Positions 14,508 to 15,387 of a stretch of DNA of 15,387 nucleotides are shown piece by piece. Made by a program: the position numbers and the translations under genes. Within the stretch, counting starts at the first letter, position 1; the number at the start of each line of letters is the position of its first letter. The notes beneath the pieces are model-generated. The model was not told where the DNA came from and made no database searches. It worked only from the letters and a program-made list of their open reading frames with translations. The DNA is taken from positions 1-15,387 of the forward strand of contig DDTV01000022.1 in NCBI GenBank assembly GCA_002344425.1, in the 5' to 3' direction. Origin of the DNA: Candidatus Falkowbacteria bacterium UBA2355. GTDB lineage: Bacteria > Patescibacteriota > Patescibacteriia > Patescibacteriales > Patescibacteriaceae.

Positions 14508-15272
14508 TTATTTTGTGGCGTGGAGCAATTCCAAAGCCAATTTTTCGTAAGCACGTCCTCCCTTGCTTTTGGGATCATAGTGCAGAATAGAGCGACCGAA
14601 ACTCGGCGACTCGGCTAATTTAACCGAACGAGGAATAATACTGCGGAAAATCCTGTTTGGAAAATACTGATAAAGTTCGTTCATAACCGATTCAGATAAA
14701 CGGTTTCTTTTATCATACATGGTAATGACCGCGCCGAGAATACCCAAAGAAGGTTTGAGATGGTTTTGTACCAGATTGATTGTATTTAAAAGCTGGCTAA
14801 GACCTTCAAGGGCGTAATATTCGCTCTGTACGGGAATCAATATCTGATCAGCGGCGACCAGACTATTGATGGTCAAAAGTCCCAAAGAAGGCGGTCCGTC
14901 AATAATGATGAAATCATAATCATGCCGGACGGTTTCCAGTAAAGCCGATAAACGCGATTCTCGATTATCAATCGAAACCAGTTCGATTCCCGCTCCGGCT
15001 AAAGAAATAGTCGAGGGCGCTATGGTCAAACGATCCTGTACGGTTCGTTTTAAAACACTGCCGATTTCCCGCAAACCGATTAAAGCCTCATAAATGCCCG
15101 CTTCAAGGTTTTTATGATCTATACCAAGACCGGAAGTTGCGTTGGCCTGCGGGTCAATATCGACCAAAAGCACATGCTTACCGAGGTGAGCGAGATAAGA
15201 AGCGATGTTGACGGCCGTGGTTGTCTTGCCGACGCCGCCTTTTTGGTTAACAATAGAAATAATCATTCCCAT
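14508..15272 (-). CDS. parA: Chromosome-partitioning ATPase ParA/Soj
   Basis: A deviant Walker-type ATPase that binds DNA non-specifically as an ATP dimer and, with ParB, segregates replication origins. From the ATG at 15272 it has 254 residues, the normal length. IISIVNQKGGVGKTT carries the deviant Walker A with the signature Lys (KGGVGKTT at 11-18). VLLVDIDPQANAT (34-46) is the A' motif, and DFIIIDGPPSLG holds the Walker B Asp. The reading frame stays open to 15374, but the extra 34 residues (MWRGCPQGGRG...) are unlike ParA and overlap both the promoter and the palindromic repeat, so I excluded them. ATG at 15266 is an alternative start. The promoter position implies a very short or absent leader. 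parB follows after 12 bases. Confidence 0.95.
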   Translation of the reverse strand: MGMIISIVNQKGGVGKTTTAVNIASYLAHLGKHVLLVDIDPQANATSGLGIDHKNLEAGIYEALIGLREIGSVLKRTVQDRLTIAPSTISLAGAGIELVSIDNRESRLSALLETVRHDYDFIIIDGPPSLGLLTINSLVAADQILIPVQSEYYALEGLSQLLNTINLVQNHLKPSLGILGAVITMYDKRNRLSESVMNELYQYFPNRIFRSIIPRSVKLAESPSFGRSILHYDPKSKGGRAYEKLALELLHATK

Positions 15273-15280
15273 ACAGCTAC

Positions 15281-15309
15281 AGTATAGCCTTTGGACTAAG
15301 CTTTGACAA
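15281..15309 (-). promoter_or_regulatory. parAB promoter, leaderless arrangement
   Basis: On the minus strand TTGTCA (15309-15304) is followed by exactly 17 bases and TATACT (15286-15281), five of six matches in each box. The expected start site is about 15274, one or two bases before the ATG at 15272 or eight before the ATG at 15266. This sets the parA start and excludes the upstream in-frame codons. Confidence 0.7.
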
Positions 15310-15340
15310 TTTATTGGAATCAATTTATAATTCTCTCGTT

Positions 15341-15387
15341 CACCTCTCCCGCCCTGCGGGCACCCTCTCCACATGCATGTGGAGAGG
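15341..15387. repeat. Palindromic intergenic repeat cut by the window edge
   Basis: A small hairpin GCCC-TGC-GGGC (15351-15361) lies between two CTCTCC runs. A perfect 24-base palindrome follows, from 15364 to the window end, centred on ATGCAT (between 15375 and 15376). The last base of the window is exactly where the palindrome reflects its first base. The remaining arm, if present beyond the edge, would make a larger inverted repeat with the 15341-15363 segment. It resembles REP/MITE-like intergenic elements; no transposase is present. Confidence 0.55.

Noticed and set aside
15273..15374. N-terminal extension of parA to an ATG at 15374
   Set aside because: The added residues are unlike ParA, and the segment contains the -35/-10 promoter and the palindromic repeat. 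The conserved family N-terminus begins at 15272 or 15266.
13576..15387. Search for a parS site near parAB
   Set aside because: No sequence close to the classical 16-base parS palindrome was found by eye here or elsewhere in the window; the 14-base palindrome at 12601 is unlike parS.

Overview
The window looks like chromosomal DNA of a Candidate Phyla Radiation bacterium (Patescibacteria). Three things suggest this: a small two-helix T4SS-type pilin-like protein, a membrane-anchored baseplate J-like protein of the kind recurrent in these genomes, and a threonyl-tRNA synthetase that lacks the usual N-terminal TGS domain. TGA is used as a normal stop (two ATGA start/stop overlaps at 777-780 and 1808-1811), so the reassigned-UGA lineages (Gracilibacteria/Absconditabacteria) are unlikely. 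Most genes lack a Shine-Dalgarno sequence. I cannot place the organism below phylum level from the sequence alone.

Layout. (1) Positions 1-3253, minus strand: an overlapping operon reading flippase (Wzx/MATE-like), then a GT4-like glycosyltransferase, then an RluD-type pseudouridine synthase that runs off the left edge. (2) Positions 3333-5611, plus strand: pilin-like protein, membrane-anchored clan GH-A glycoside hydrolase, and ROK-family sugar kinase, with gaps of 2-3 bases. It ends in a hairpin shared with the convergent genes. (3) Positions 5650-12575, minus strand: dnaE, a baseplate J-like membrane protein, thrS and a small exported protein of unknown function. (4) Positions 12673-13575, minus strand: a secreted 300-residue protein built almost entirely from an AWGIVVD heptapeptide and paired-cysteine spacers. 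It has its own promoter and a strong terminator. (5) Positions 13641-15272, minus strand: parB and parA, with a good sigma-70-like promoter. (6) The right edge (15341-15387) is a palindromic repeat cut by the window end.

How the genes work together. parAB and dnaE are chromosome segregation and replication genes, and thrS is translation. The left third is about surface glycans: a flippase and glycosyltransferase diverge from a gene set that places a glycoside hydrolase on the outer face of the membrane next to a cytoplasmic sugar kinase.

The most unusual item is the AWGIVVD repeat protein. Eight copies are identical in amino acids, yet all eight differ in codons. They sit at a spacing of 12/48/22/47 residues that recurs as 12/46/22/45 in a second half, and each of the four long spacers carries one CX11C pair. 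I recognise no family for it.
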